A DNA stretch of 64,000 bases from Thermodesulfobacteriaceae bacterium (GCA_015494065.1 WGCA01000004.1:1-64000), one strand, 5' to 3'; shown: positions 42,643 to 51,172, counted from the stretch's first letter. The notes: generated by a model not told the origin, from the letters alone. Program-made: numbers and translations.

Positions 42643-42672
42643 AAAGAGGGGGCCTTGCAAAGCCCCCTCTTT
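42643..42672 (-). terminator. Terminator of the cytochrome-ferredoxin transcript
   Basis: An 11-bp perfect stem (42643-42653 with 42662-42672) is followed in minus-strand reading by TTGTTATTTT. It separates the trihaem cytochrome gene from the regulator gene that follows. Confidence 0.85.
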
Positions 42673-42695
42673 AAGATTAGCCAAGAGGAAAGTTT

Positions 42696-43088
42696 TTAAT
42701 GGTGGTGTTCTTTTACTTTTGTTTCACCTTGAAGACGTTGCCAACCCAGCACTCCTATATGGCAGGTGGTGCACTTGCGGTTAGAAGCGAAAGCCATGTC
42801 ACCATTATGGCAAGCCCCGCAATATTTGCCCTCATAAAGAGACTTCATATTAAAATCTTCGTTTTCTTCTGCCGTACCAGCTGCCATTTCAAAAAGCTCA
42901 TCATGACAATCATCACAGCTAAGCCCTGCGTCTTCTATGTGTTTTTTGTGGTCAAAAACCACCGCCTTCACCGGTTTGGTAAAAATAATAGGTTCTTCGG
43001 GATATTCTTCTTCCTCTTGTCCCCAAAGGGGTTGATAGAGAGCAAAGGCAAAAACAATTAATAAGATGAGAAAAAGCCAGCGCTTCAT
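42696..43088 (-). CDS. Periplasmic trihaem c7-type cytochrome
   Basis: This 130-residue protein has a signal peptide (about 1-23) and three haem-binding motifs, CDDCH, CGACH and CTTCH, with extra histidines for axial ligation (VFDHKKHIEDAG). The arrangement matches the c(7)-type trihaem domain. A long acidic stretch (EEEEYPEEP) follows the signal, and the C-terminus is EHHH. It likely passes electrons in the periplasm between the ferredoxin-NrfD complex and other cytochromes. It starts 21 bases after the ferredoxin gene. Confidence 0.9.
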   Translation of the reverse strand: MKRWLFLILLIVFAFALYQPLWGQEEEEYPEEPIIFTKPVKAVVFDHKKHIEDAGLSCDDCHDELFEMAAGTAEENEDFNMKSLYEGKYCGACHNGDMAFASNRKCTTCHIGVLGWQRLQGETKVKEHHH

Positions 43089-43109
43089 AAAGGCCTCCTT
43101 AAGAGATTA

Positions 43110-43883
43110 TTAACCGAGTCCATCGATGGTATAAAAAACATTGGGTTTGGCTCCGGTTTCGGGTCTTAAAACCCAGATTGCCCGGGAAGGATCGTGAACG
43201 ATTTTATAGACCCTGCTTTCTGGGTCAGCCAAATCACCAAAGATACGTACCCCCGCCGGACAGGCGGCCGCGCAAGCCGTTAAGGTCTCTCCTTTAGAGA
43301 GCCTTGATTCCCAACAAAAATCACATTTGTCAACGGCCCTTTTCTCTTCGTTGAAATAGCGCATGTCATATGGACAAGCGACCATACAGGTCTTACAACC
43401 GATGCATTTTTTGGGATTCATGCGCACAATGCCGGTCTTTTTGTCTTTAAAGGTGGCCTTGGTGGGGCAAACCCGTACACAAGGGGGGATATTACAATGA
43501 TTACAAAGTACAGGCATAAACTGCCGTTCATATTGTTGGGGGCCTACCACCAATCGCCTTTCGAAAATTTTGGTACGCCAGCCGTAGGGAGGTACGTGGT
43601 TGGTGCGTACACAGGCCTCCATGCACAGCTGACAGTCGACACAGCGGTCAGTAATGAGGACCATAGAATAATGCGGTTTGTAAGGAAATTTGTCTACGTA
43701 CTCAGGCGCAGCCCCAAATACCTCCTCAGCCTTAGATACGAGAGACAATATCGTCCCGCCGGCAAATACTCCGGTAACCTTAAGCCCCATTTTTAGGAAG
43801 GCCCGCCTTTCCTCAACGGGAAGGTGTTCTACCCCTTCGTTTTTTAAGCTTTTGAGCCATTTACCAAATTTTTTGAGATCCAT
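43110..43883 (-). CDS. Tat-exported four-cluster ferredoxin subunit (PsrB/DmsB/NrfC-like)
   Basis: This 257-residue protein has an N-terminal signal-like segment (EERRAFLKMGLKVTGVFAGG, about 25-44) with a twin-arginine pattern. Sixteen cysteines form four cubane-cluster motifs: CVDCQLCMEAC, CNHCNIPPCVRVC, CIGCKTCMVAC and the split CDFC...CAAAC. It is the usual electron-transfer partner of NrfD subunits, here on the periplasmic side. No catalytic molybdopterin subunit is present. tatC and tatB lie about 0.8 kb away. It is probably co-transcribed with the trihaem cytochrome gene. Confidence 0.9.
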   Translation of the reverse strand: MDLKKFGKWLKSLKNEGVEHLPVEERRAFLKMGLKVTGVFAGGTILSLVSKAEEVFGAAPEYVDKFPYKPHYSMVLITDRCVDCQLCMEACVRTNHVPPYGWRTKIFERRLVVGPQQYERQFMPVLCNHCNIPPCVRVCPTKATFKDKKTGIVRMNPKKCIGCKTCMVACPYDMRYFNEEKRAVDKCDFCWESRLSKGETLTACAAACPAGVRIFGDLADPESRVYKIVHDPSRAIWVLRPETGAKPNVFYTIDGLG

Positions 43884-43915
43884 AGACTCACCCCTCTATC
43901 AAATTTGCAAAAAAA

Positions 43916-43934
43916 AGCCCCCCAGCGGGGGGCT
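43916..43934 (-). terminator. Terminator between the tetrahaem cytochrome and ferredoxin genes
   Basis: AGCCCCCC pairs with GGGGGGCT around a three-base loop, followed in minus-strand reading by seven T. It suggests that the cytochrome gene is read mostly by itself and the ferredoxin gene by readthrough. Confidence 0.8.
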
Positions 43935-43955
43935 CTTTTTCATCTTAAAACCGGC

Positions 43956-44333
43956 TTACTTTTTGTGACAACCGTTACACTTGGTCGGCGCATTGGGATG
44001 TTTGGCGTGCATCTGCTTGTGGCAACCCTTACAATTCTTATGAAAGGCCTTCATAGGCTTATTGAGTTTTTTGTTGGGGAAGTTCTTGTTGTGGCATTCA
44101 TGACAGGGTTTGATTTTCATACCCTCTTTGTAAGGAGAATGACCCGGCCCGTGGTGACATTCACCGCAAGGGATATTCAGTTCAGTCTGGTGTTTCCAGT
44201 GATGGAAGACCACGTCACCTTTTTTGGCTTTTAGCGTAATAGTTTCAGGACCTTTTCCTCCCGCTACCGCAAACCCGTAAAAACTCAAACCTACAGCTAA
44301 TCCCACCACCATTCCTATCAATTTACGCACCAT
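43956..44333 (-). CDS. Periplasmic tetrahaem cytochrome c3-type protein
   Basis: This 125-residue protein has a signal peptide (about 1-24) and four haem motifs, CGECH, CHECH, CKGCH and CNGCH, with additional histidines such as FHHWKHQTE for the second axial ligand. It is lysine-rich, as is common in small cytochromes that dock on acidic partners, and the neighbouring trihaem cytochrome is acidic. It likely shuttles electrons in the periplasm. It begins a minus-strand series with the ferredoxin and trihaem genes. Confidence 0.9.
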   Translation of the reverse strand: MVRKLIGMVVGLAVGLSFYGFAVAGGKGPETITLKAKKGDVVFHHWKHQTELNIPCGECHHGPGHSPYKEGMKIKPCHECHNKNFPNKKLNKPMKAFHKNCKGCHKQMHAKHPNAPTKCNGCHKK

Positions 44334-44645
44334 ACATTACCTCCTTTTGATGATTTGCCTATGGAGCTTAAACCCTCTTTGGTGATCCGTCAAAAGCCGA
44401 CATTCCTTGGAAAAGGAGATTTTTAGGGGAATAAAAAGGAGATTAAAAGCTTTGTTGCCAAATTTTTACATCCTTAACAAGATTTTAAAAAGTTTTGATA
44501 AATCTCTTAATAATGGACGCGTCAAATAGTCGACCTATTTTATAGGATATCTCTTCTTTTTTCGAAAACGATCAACTTTATCCTTGACGTTTTAAAATGT
44601 AGTGTAGGCTGCAATAACTAATGGGCGCAATGACGGAAAGCTTAA
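44334..44645. other. 312-bp AT-rich gap upstream of the tetrahaem cytochrome gene
   Basis: The gap should contain the promoter of the cytochrome gene. A ribosome site (AAAGGAGG in minus-strand reading) is clear. A TTGACG near 44530 (minus strand) with a poor TTTATC 17 bp on is the best sigma-70 candidate. I found no sigma-54 match and no complete copy of the 19-bp enhancer element. The tatC gene ends at 44646. Confidence 0.4.
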
Positions 44646-45359
44646 TCAGAGTAGTTTGGCGACTAAAAAGCCGCTTTGCAAAAGCAAAAAGAAACTAAGG
44701 GCCAAGATGAGCTGGCCGATAGGATCGCCTGGAGAGATAAAGAGCCCCAGGGCGTAAGATATTCCCAGGAGATAAAGATACCTTTTCTTACCCAACCCTT
44801 TGGGAAGCAATTCTAATTTGACCAGTCCTGCCGTTACTACGGGGATTTGGGCCACCAGGGCCGCAACCAGAATACCTTTACCTAGGAAAGAAAGATAACT
44901 TTGAACCCTTAAGAGGGGTTCAAAATGGGTATAACCCAGGCCCAGAAAAAATTTTAAGAGACTGGGGAAGACGAGCCAGTAAGCCAAAAATATTCCTCCG
45001 GCCGTGAACAAACTCGCCAGGGCGAGAAGGCGCCTCATAAGGCGTTTTTCTTCAGGATAAAGGGCCGGGGAAAGAAAACGCCAGGCCTGGAAGATAAGGA
45101 CCGGCAAAGATAAAGCCAGGGCCAAGAAGAAAGTGCTTTTTAAGGCGGCCATAATGGCTTCGGGCAAAGAAGTAAAAACCAGGTTCAAATTTTGGCCAGG
45201 GAAGGCCTGCCGGTAAGGTCTTAGAAAGACGGGGACCAAATGGTTAAATTGAAAGAAAAGTCCGGCCCAGATCACAAAAAGAAAGGCCAGAAAAACCAAA
45301 ATCCGGCGTCTTAACTCCTCAAAATGGGTCAATAACGTAATTTTGGGATGATCTTTCAT
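44646..45359 (-). CDS. tatC: Twin-arginine translocase subunit TatC
   Basis: This 237-residue protein has six hydrophobic segments and the TatC hallmarks LTHFEELRRRILVFL at the N-terminus, the central FLFVFPSLLKFF-like loop (here VFPSLLKFFLGLGY) and FISPGDPIGQLILALSFFLLLQ near the end. It recognises Tat signal peptides and exports folded proteins. It overlaps tatB by four bases (ATGA). The four-cluster ferredoxin nearby is a likely client. Confidence 0.93.
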   Translation of the reverse strand: MKDHPKITLLTHFEELRRRILVFLAFLFVIWAGLFFQFNHLVPVFLRPYRQAFPGQNLNLVFTSLPEAIMAALKSTFFLALALSLPVLIFQAWRFLSPALYPEEKRLMRRLLALASLFTAGGIFLAYWLVFPSLLKFFLGLGYTHFEPLLRVQSYLSFLGKGILVAALVAQIPVVTAGLVKLELLPKGLGKKRYLYLLGISYALGLFISPGDPIGQLILALSFFLLLQSGFLVAKLL

Positions 45360-45694
45360 GAAGCCTTGGTCTCTTGAGAAACCTTTTGATTGGACTTTTC
45401 CTGCGTTTTTTCTTTCTGTGCTTGTTTTTCTTCCGGATTTGTTTTTGCAGGGTCGGTTTCTGGCAGCGGGTGATAGACCTTGTTAAGCAATTCTTGCCGG
45501 ACCTTATTGATTTCGTCCTTGCTTTTTTCTATTTCATCGGCTGCCAGTTCCTTTTTGAGTTCATCTGCCGCCTTGCGGAATTCGTTGACCCAGCGGGCCA
45601 GTTGCCGGGCCACCTGAGGCATGCGCTCAGGCCCCAGTACGATAAGGGCTACGATAAAAATGACCACCAATTCCGGGAAACCGATACCCAACAT
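45356..45694 (-). CDS. tatB: Twin-arginine translocase subunit TatB
   Basis: This 112-residue protein has the TatA/B opening MLGIGFPELVVIFIVALIVLGPERMP, in which the Glu and the Pro before the amphipathic helix favour TatB. A helical charged region (ARQLARWVNEFRKAADELKKEL) and a hydrophilic tail with Lys, Glu and Gln follow. It passes Tat clients with TatC. It starts three bases after alr. No tatA is present in the window. Confidence 0.9.
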   Translation of the reverse strand: MLGIGFPELVVIFIVALIVLGPERMPQVARQLARWVNEFRKAADELKKELAADEIEKSKDEINKVRQELLNKVYHPLPETDPAKTNPEEKQAQKEKTQEKSNQKVSQETKAS

Positions 45695-45697
45695 GAT

Positions 45698-46813
45698 TCA
45701 TGTCCTCAAAAAGATTTTAAAATTTTCTCGTCCCAAAAGACAGAGGAGCTCGTAGGGGATGAGACCGGTCTTGGCAGCCAGTTCTTCGGCCGGCACTTCG
45801 CGGTTTGGCCCTCCGAGGAGAATGACTTCGTCCCCTATCTTGGCCTCTGGCACTTCGGTGACGTCCAGGGACATCAAACGCATAGAAACCGCCCCTACCA
45901 CCGGTATCTTGCGGCCGCGCAAAAAAGCAAAACCTTGGTTGGAGAGGGCACGCAGATACCCATCGGCATAACCTACCGGGACCAATGCGATTTTCATAGG
46001 TTTTGAAGCAAAATAAAGGGGGCCATAGCCGATGCCCTCCCCGGGCGACACGTCTTTTAAGCTCAAAATGCGGGCCTTCAAGGTCATCACCGGTTTGAGG
46101 CGGATTCTCTTTTGGGCTTCTTGGCAAGGATATACTCCGTAAAGGGCAAGCCCTGGTCTTACCAGGTTATAATGGGTCTTGGGGGCCAAAATGGCAGCCG
46201 CGGAATTGGCCAAATGGGCAAAACGGGGGCGGAAACCAACCTGTTTTAATAAATTCAGGGCCTTTTCAAACCGCCTCAGCTGGTTTTCGGTAAACTGGCA
46301 GGAAGGTTCTTCGCCGCAGGCCAGGTGTGACATCAGCCCTTCAAGCTTTAGTTGTGGATTTTCTCTAATAATTTCTAAGGCCTGTGTCAGATCCTTGCGG
46401 GGTAATCCCAGCCGGTTCATGCCGGTGTCTACCTTCAGGTGAAAGGCACATTTTTTTCCTTCTTTTCTGGTGTAGTCTGCCAAAAGGCGCAATTGATAGA
46501 GGTCCGTGACCACAGGAATGGCTTTGAGACGCAATATTTCTGGCAACCAGGCCGGTTCAAAACCCGAGAGGAGAAAAAGAGGAAGGGCCAACCCCGCCTC
46601 CCTCAACCGCAAGATTTCTTCTAATTCGGAGAGCCCAAAGCCATAAATTCCTTCAGAGGCCAGGGTCTTGGCTACCGGCAAAAGTCCGTGCCCGTAAGCC
46701 TCACTCTTTATCACCGGAAGGATTTGCACCCCTTGAGGGAGTAACCTCTTTAATGATCTGAGGTTTTCAGCCAGGGCCCCCAGGTTAATCTCCAGCCAGA
46801 ATGACCAGCGAAT
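45698..46813 (-). CDS. alr: Alanine racemase with a probable ATT start codon
   Basis: This 371-residue PLP enzyme makes D-alanine for peptidoglycan. The PLP lysine is K36 in IKSEAYGHG, and later motifs include HLKVDTGMNRLG, SMRLMSLDVTEVPEAKIGDEV and GIGYGP. The first ATG/GTG/TTG is a GTG at 46729, but translation upstream continues with a normal N-terminus (RWSFWLEINLGALAENL). Between an in-frame stop nine codons before and that point the only workable start is ATT at 46813, nine bases after AGGGAG. ATT is known to start infC in E. coli. A sequencing error is the other explanation. Confidence 0.85.
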   Translation of the reverse strand: MRWSFWLEINLGALAENLRSLKRLLPQGVQILPVIKSEAYGHGLLPVAKTLASEGIYGFGLSELEEILRLREAGLALPLFLLSGFEPAWLPEILRLKAIPVVTDLYQLRLLADYTRKEGKKCAFHLKVDTGMNRLGLPRKDLTQALEIIRENPQLKLEGLMSHLACGEEPSCQFTENQLRRFEKALNLLKQVGFRPRFAHLANSAAAILAPKTHYNLVRPGLALYGVYPCQEAQKRIRLKPVMTLKARILSLKDVSPGEGIGYGPLYFASKPMKIALVPVGYADGYLRALSNQGFAFLRGRKIPVVGAVSMRLMSLDVTEVPEAKIGDEVILLGGPNREVPAEELAAKTGLIPYELLCLLGRENFKIFLRT

Positions 46814-46963
46814 GTTTGCTCTCTCCCTTTAATATTTATTTTTGGTGCGGATAATATTAGTCATATTTATGCATTTGGGGCTTGCGGTAAAGGGCAAATT
46901 GGTTATTCTATCAAAAAGATAGGAAAAGATCCTCTCTAAAAATTCTTTTAAACAGGAGCTTTT

Positions 46964-47728
46964 ATGGCAGAGATACCCATGCTTCAGGTAAAAGACCTCT
47001 GGGTGGAAGTGGAAGGGAAAGAGGTTTTGAAAGGAGTTAACCTTACCATTCCGGTGGGGGAGACTCACGTCCTTTTTGGGCGCAACGGCTCTGGCAAGAC
47101 CTCTCTTCTGATGACCATTATGGGTTTTCCTCAATATCGGGTACGTCACGGCAAGATCCTCTTTAAAGGTGAAGATATTACGGAACTTCCTCCGTACGAA
47201 CGGGCCAAAAAGGGGATAGGGATCATGTTTCAGCGTCCACCCAGCATTAAAGGGGTAAAACTGAAGGAGATGCTGGAGTTGTGTGCCAAGCAAAACGGCT
47301 ACCGGATTCGCGAATTGGCCCAGGAATTCGGTTTTGAACGTTTTCTGGAAAGGGAGGTAAACCTAGGGTTTTCTGGGGGCGAGCTCAAAAAGAGTGAATT
47401 GCTCCAGCTGCTGGCTCAGGATCCGGACCTGGCCTTGATTGACGAGCCCGAGTCCGGAGTAGATATGGAAAATATCGAAGTTATCGGGCGCATGATCCGC
47501 AAACTGCTCCAAAAAGATATTCACCGGCCCCGGCAAAAAAGCGGGCTTATCATTACCCATACGGGTTTTATCCTCAAGTACGTGCCGGCTGACCGGGGTT
47601 ACGTCATGTTGGACGGCAAAATCTATTGTCAAGGGAATCCTCAGGAAATTTTCGAGGGAATCCAAAAACACGGTTATGAGGAGTGTCTAAAATGTCTGAG
47701 AAGAATGGAAACCCCGTTGAACCTTTAA
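46964..47728 (+). CDS. sufC: Fe-S assembly ATPase SufC (SmsC-like)
   Basis: This 254-residue ABC ATPase shows Walker A GRNGSGKT, a Q-loop FQRPPSIKG typical of SufC, the signature GFSGGELKKSE and Walker B LALIDEPESGVD. SufC forms a complex with SufB-type scaffold proteins to build Fe-S clusters. The next gene overlaps it by 37 bases. With only C and B genes, the pair resembles the minimal SMS system of archaea and anaerobes. A ribosome site is weak (CAGGAG). Confidence 0.93.
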   Translation: MAEIPMLQVKDLWVEVEGKEVLKGVNLTIPVGETHVLFGRNGSGKTSLLMTIMGFPQYRVRHGKILFKGEDITELPPYERAKKGIGIMFQRPPSIKGVKLKEMLELCAKQNGYRIRELAQEFGFERFLEREVNLGFSGGELKKSELLQLLAQDPDLALIDEPESGVDMENIEVIGRMIRKLLQKDIHRPRQKSGLIITHTGFILKYVPADRGYVMLDGKIYCQGNPQEIFEGIQKHGYEECLKCLRRMETPLNL

Positions 47729-48873
47729 AAGTAGAAGAATTTGTTCCGGCCAAAGCGGTAGAACCACCCAAGTCCGTTGATGAACTCACAGAGGAAGAAA
47801 GGGCCCGGCTAAAAGAAGTAGGAATAGACCTTGAGGCGGAAGACAAGCTCGGGCTCTTTATCCAGGCGGACTGCGGGGTGGTCTCCTGTCAATGTGCTCC
47901 GGAGGGATTGGAGCTTTTGCCCATTACCGAGGCCCTAAAAAAGTATGACTGGCTGCGGGAACAATACCTTTGGAAGGCCGTCCCGGCGGAGAAGGACGAA
48001 TTTACCAAGATCACGGCGGAAGATCTGGACGATGGTTATTTTGTTAGGGTCTTTCCCGGAGAGAAGGTCATCTACCCCTTACAGACCTGCCTTTACATCC
48101 GTACGGACCGGGTAGCTCAAAGGGTGCATAATATCGTCATCGTGGAAGAAGGGGCTGAGCTTCATATTATTACTGGCTGTACCACTCATCCTCACGTGAC
48201 TTCCGGCCTCCATATCGGGGTCTCTGAGTTCTACGTCAAAAAAGACGCCAAGTTTACCTACACCATGATTCACGAATGGGGAGAAAACATCCACGTGCGT
48301 CCTCGCACCGGGATCTGGGTAGAAGAAAGAGGAGTGGTAATTTCTAACTACATCTCTTTGGATAAAGTGGGTTCTATCCAGGCCTTTCCCACCTGTCGCC
48401 TCAAAGGGCGAGGGGCCGTGGGGCAGTTTAACTCTATTATTGCGGCCCCGGAAAAGGCTCATCTGGATTTGGGTTCCCGGGTCATTCTTGAGGCCCCGGA
48501 GACCAGGGCCGAGATCATTTCTCGGACGGTCTGTTATGGGGGAGAGGTGATCGCCCGGGGTCACCTCGTGGGTAAGGCCCCGGAAATCAAGGCCCACCTG
48601 GAATGTCAGGGACTTATGCTCACCGACAAGGGCTATATTCTTGCTATTCCGGAGCTTGAGGCCCACGTGGCCAACGTGGACATGTCCCATGAGGCAGCCG
48701 TGGGTAAGATCGCCAGAGAAGAGATCGAATACCTAATGGCCCGGGGCCTGAACGAAGAAGAGGCTACCAGCCTGGTGGTAAGGGGATTTTTGAACGTCCG
48801 TATTGAAGGCCTGCCCCCTGAACTTCAGGAAAAGATCGACCAGGCCATCGAAGAGTCTCGCAAGGGGATGTGA
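47692..48873 (+). CDS. sufB: Fe-S cluster scaffold SufB/SmsB-type protein
   Basis: This protein of about 393 residues carries the SufB/D right-handed beta core (AELHIITGCTTHPHVTSGLHIGVSEFYV, YTMIHEWGENIHVRPRTG) and the C-terminal helical part (LEAHVANVDMSHEAAVGKIAREEIEYLMARGLNEEEATSLVVRGF). It is shorter than classical SufB and lacks its long N-terminal section. It builds clusters with SufC. The ATG 47692 follows GAGGAG. No SufD, SufS or SufE is adjacent, so the cysteine desulfurase at 27.4 kb may supply sulfur. Confidence 0.9.
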   Translation: MSEKNGNPVEPLKVEEFVPAKAVEPPKSVDELTEEERARLKEVGIDLEAEDKLGLFIQADCGVVSCQCAPEGLELLPITEALKKYDWLREQYLWKAVPAEKDEFTKITAEDLDDGYFVRVFPGEKVIYPLQTCLYIRTDRVAQRVHNIVIVEEGAELHIITGCTTHPHVTSGLHIGVSEFYVKKDAKFTYTMIHEWGENIHVRPRTGIWVEERGVVISNYISLDKVGSIQAFPTCRLKGRGAVGQFNSIIAAPEKAHLDLGSRVILEAPETRAEIISRTVCYGGEVIARGHLVGKAPEIKAHLECQGLMLTDKGYILAIPELEAHVANVDMSHEAAVGKIAREEIEYLMARGLNEEEATSLVVRGFLNVRIEGLPPELQEKIDQAIEESRKGM

Positions 48874-48881
48874 TTTTTCTT

Positions 48882-48911
48882 AGAGGAGGAGAAGCCCTCT
48901 CTCCTCCTCTT
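48882..48911 (+). terminator. Terminator of sufC-sufB
   Basis: A purine-rich stem GAGGAGGAGA pairs with TCTCCTCCTC across a short loop and is followed by TTTTATAATTTT. Confidence 0.8.
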
Positions 48912-49003
48912 TTATAATTTTACGGCAGATTTTAACAGTTTTTCCTTTCTTTTGCCCTGAAGCTGCGTCCTCCTCAAAAAGATTTTCGTTTTTTAATGAC
49001 TTG

Positions 49004-49023
49004 GCAAAAACGCTAGTGTTTGC
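49004..49023. promoter_or_regulatory. Imperfect palindrome upstream of the symporter gene
   Basis: GCAAAAACGCTAGTGTTTGC is symmetric at 7 of 10 pairs and lies about 140 bp ahead of the symporter start, in an otherwise AT-rich leader. It may be an operator. The rest of the gap 48912-49165 shows no hairpin or gene, only a second Shine-Dalgarno-like AAGGAGGTGA at 49111 without a good start codon. Confidence 0.3.
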
Positions 49024-49165
49024 TAAAAACAGACGCAAATATTTATTTATCGGCATAACTTAATTTTAACTAAACTAAATATTTAAGTGAACTAATAACA
49101 AATGATTAAGGAGGTGAGCATTTTAACTTATTTAAAAAATTATAAAAATCTTAAAGGAGGGCGAG

Positions 49166-51121
49166 ATGGCTTCACACGTTATTTGGCTATTTGTCTTCGT
49201 GGGTCTTTATTGGATTTATTGTATCTTTTGGGGGGTCAAAGGAGCGCGGATCGCTAAGACGGCCTCGGACTATTTTATCGCTGGCCGGCAGATTCCCCTT
49301 TGGGTCTTTGTCTTGGCTGCTACGGCGACCTCTTTTTCCGGTTGGACCTTTATCGGGCACCCGGGTCTTATCTACCGGGATGGTCTTCAGTACGCTTTTG
49401 CCTCTTTTTACGCCATCACCATCCCCTTCACCGGCGTTATCTTCCTTAAGCGCCAGTGGATGCTCGGCAAACGCTTTGGGTACGTGACCCCAGGAGAGAT
49501 GTTTTCTCATTATTACCAGTCAAACATTATTAGGCTTCTCGTCGTCTTGGTGGCCCTTATTTTCTCCATCCCTTATCTTGGCCTTCAGTTCCGGGCCTCA
49601 GGCTTTCTCTTTAACGTCCTTACCGACGGCCTATTAAGCGTCGAGGTTGGGATGTGGCTGCTCTCCATCGTGGTGGTGATTTACGTCATGCTCGGTGGGC
49701 TGCGGGCGGTGGCCTACGTGGATACAGCCCAGTGTATCATGCTTGCCGTGGGTATCGTTATTATCGGTTTAATTACTTTGCACGCGGTAGGGGGCTGGTC
49801 TGCCCTTCAGGAAGGTATTTTTAAGATGAGCCAGGTCGATACCAAGCTTACTCCGGATGGTTATAGCCACTACGTGGCCATCCCCGGGGTGATCCAGTTC
49901 GTAAAATCCGGGCTTCTTGCCAAAGGGGGAGCCTGGACCGGGGTGATGATCCTCACCTATATGTTCGCCCTGATGGGGATCCAGTCTGCTCCGGCCTTCT
50001 CCATGTGGGCCTTCTCCAACAAAAACCCCAAGCCTTTTGCCCCGCAGCAGGTATGGGCCTCTTCGGCGGGCATCGGCTTCATCCTCATCGTCTTTACCGC
50101 CATGCAGGGCCTGGGCGGCCATCTGATCGGAGCAGATTCCAAGCTGCTTGAATTAGGGATAGCCAAAGACGTCCTTAAGCTCGGTAAAGACTTGATGGAA
50201 ATGCCTGGTAAACAGGGAATGCTGGTGCCGGCTCTCATCAGGTTGATGGCAGATTCTGCTCCCTGGCTGGTGGGGATCCTTGCGGTGTGTGCCTTGGCGG
50301 CCATGCAATCCACTGGTTCGGCTTATATGTCCACCGCCAGCGGTATGATCACCCGTGACGTTTATCGTTTCTTTATTAACCCCGACGCCACCCACGCCCA
50401 GCAGAAGCTCGTCGGCCGTATCGCGGTCTTTCTCATCGCCGGGGCGGCACTGCTGGTGGCCACCTACTCCAAAGACGCCCTGGTGCTCTTGGGAGGGCTT
50501 GCGGTGGCTTATGGTTTCCAGATGTGGCCTGCTTTGCTCGGGGTCTGTTATTGGCCCTGGCTTACCAGGCAGGGGGTGATCCTTGGTCTGATCGCCGGTC
50601 TTATCGCCGTTACCTGCACTGAAAGCATCGGCCAGAAGTGGCTGGGCATCAAGGCCTGGGGACGCTGGCCCCTTACCATTCACTCCGCCGGCTGGGGTAT
50701 CATTTTCAATCTCTCTATCGCGATTATCGTCTCGGCCTTCACCCAGGACCGGAAGGCCATGGAACACAAGCTCAAGTTCCACGCCTTCCTTAAGGAACAC
50801 GCCGGTCTTCCGGAAGAAAAGCGGAAACTCATCCCTGTGGCCTGGGCCATTACCCTGGTCTGGTTCTTCTTTGCCATTGGTCCGGGGGCGGTGATCGGTA
50901 ATACCATCTTTGGTAACCCCAAAGATATGAGCACCTGGATCTTCGGGATGCCTTCCATCTGGGCCTGGCAGATTATCTGGTGGGCCTTGGGGGTTTTCAT
51001 GATGTGGTTCCTTGCCTACAAGATGGAGATGTCCACCATGCCGGATAAGGAAATCAAGGCGCTGGTCGAAGATATTGCTGACCTTAAGAAGGCCCGTTTT
51101 GATATCGATATGCCTGATTAA
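49166..51121 (+). CDS. SSS-family sodium:solute symporter, likely for acetate or other small monocarboxylate
   Basis: This 651-residue protein has about thirteen membrane segments. It opens with a long first loop GRQIPLWVFVLAATATSFSGWTFIGHPGLIYRDGLQYA and has sodium-site-like text LGGLRAVAYVDTAQCIMLAVG. It belongs to the sodium:solute symporters of the VC_2705/ActP region of the family. The acetate inference rests on acetyl-CoA synthetase being encoded 5.6 kb downstream and on the CBS-DUF294 and exonuclease genes often linked to such symporters. The DUF4212 partner subunit usually encoded with some of these is not seen. A terminator follows. Confidence 0.85.
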   Translation: MASHVIWLFVFVGLYWIYCIFWGVKGARIAKTASDYFIAGRQIPLWVFVLAATATSFSGWTFIGHPGLIYRDGLQYAFASFYAITIPFTGVIFLKRQWMLGKRFGYVTPGEMFSHYYQSNIIRLLVVLVALIFSIPYLGLQFRASGFLFNVLTDGLLSVEVGMWLLSIVVVIYVMLGGLRAVAYVDTAQCIMLAVGIVIIGLITLHAVGGWSALQEGIFKMSQVDTKLTPDGYSHYVAIPGVIQFVKSGLLAKGGAWTGVMILTYMFALMGIQSAPAFSMWAFSNKNPKPFAPQQVWASSAGIGFILIVFTAMQGLGGHLIGADSKLLELGIAKDVLKLGKDLMEMPGKQGMLVPALIRLMADSAPWLVGILAVCALAAMQSTGSAYMSTASGMITRDVYRFFINPDATHAQQKLVGRIAVFLIAGAALLVATYSKDALVLLGGLAVAYGFQMWPALLGVCYWPWLTRQGVILGLIAGLIAVTCTESIGQKWLGIKAWGRWPLTIHSAGWGIIFNLSIAIIVSAFTQDRKAMEHKLKFHAFLKEHAGLPEEKRKLIPVAWAITLVWFFFAIGPGAVIGNTIFGNPKDMSTWIFGMPSIWAWQIIWWALGVFMMWFLAYKMEMSTMPDKEIKALVEDIADLKKARFDIDMPD

Positions 51122-51128
51122 TAAAGAA

Positions 51129-51153
51129 AAGGGGCGGTTTGCGGCCGCCCCTT
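51129..51153 (+). terminator. Terminator after the symporter gene
   Basis: AAGGGGCGG pairs with CCGCCCCTT around a seven-base loop and is followed by CTTTGGTTATTTTT. It probably reduces transcription from the symporter gene into the TPR gene. Confidence 0.75.
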
Positions 51154-51172
51154 CTTTGGTTATTTTTATGGT

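Noticed and set aside
44334-44645. Enhancer element or sigma-54 promoter for the tetrahaem cytochrome
   Set aside because: Only a partial GGGCGCAA match at 44620 and no GG-N10-GC pair were found on the minus strand.
49001-49025. Sigma-54 promoter before the symporter gene
   Set aside because: TTGGCA and TTTGCT are present, but GG and GC are not 10 bp apart, so the spacing is wrong.
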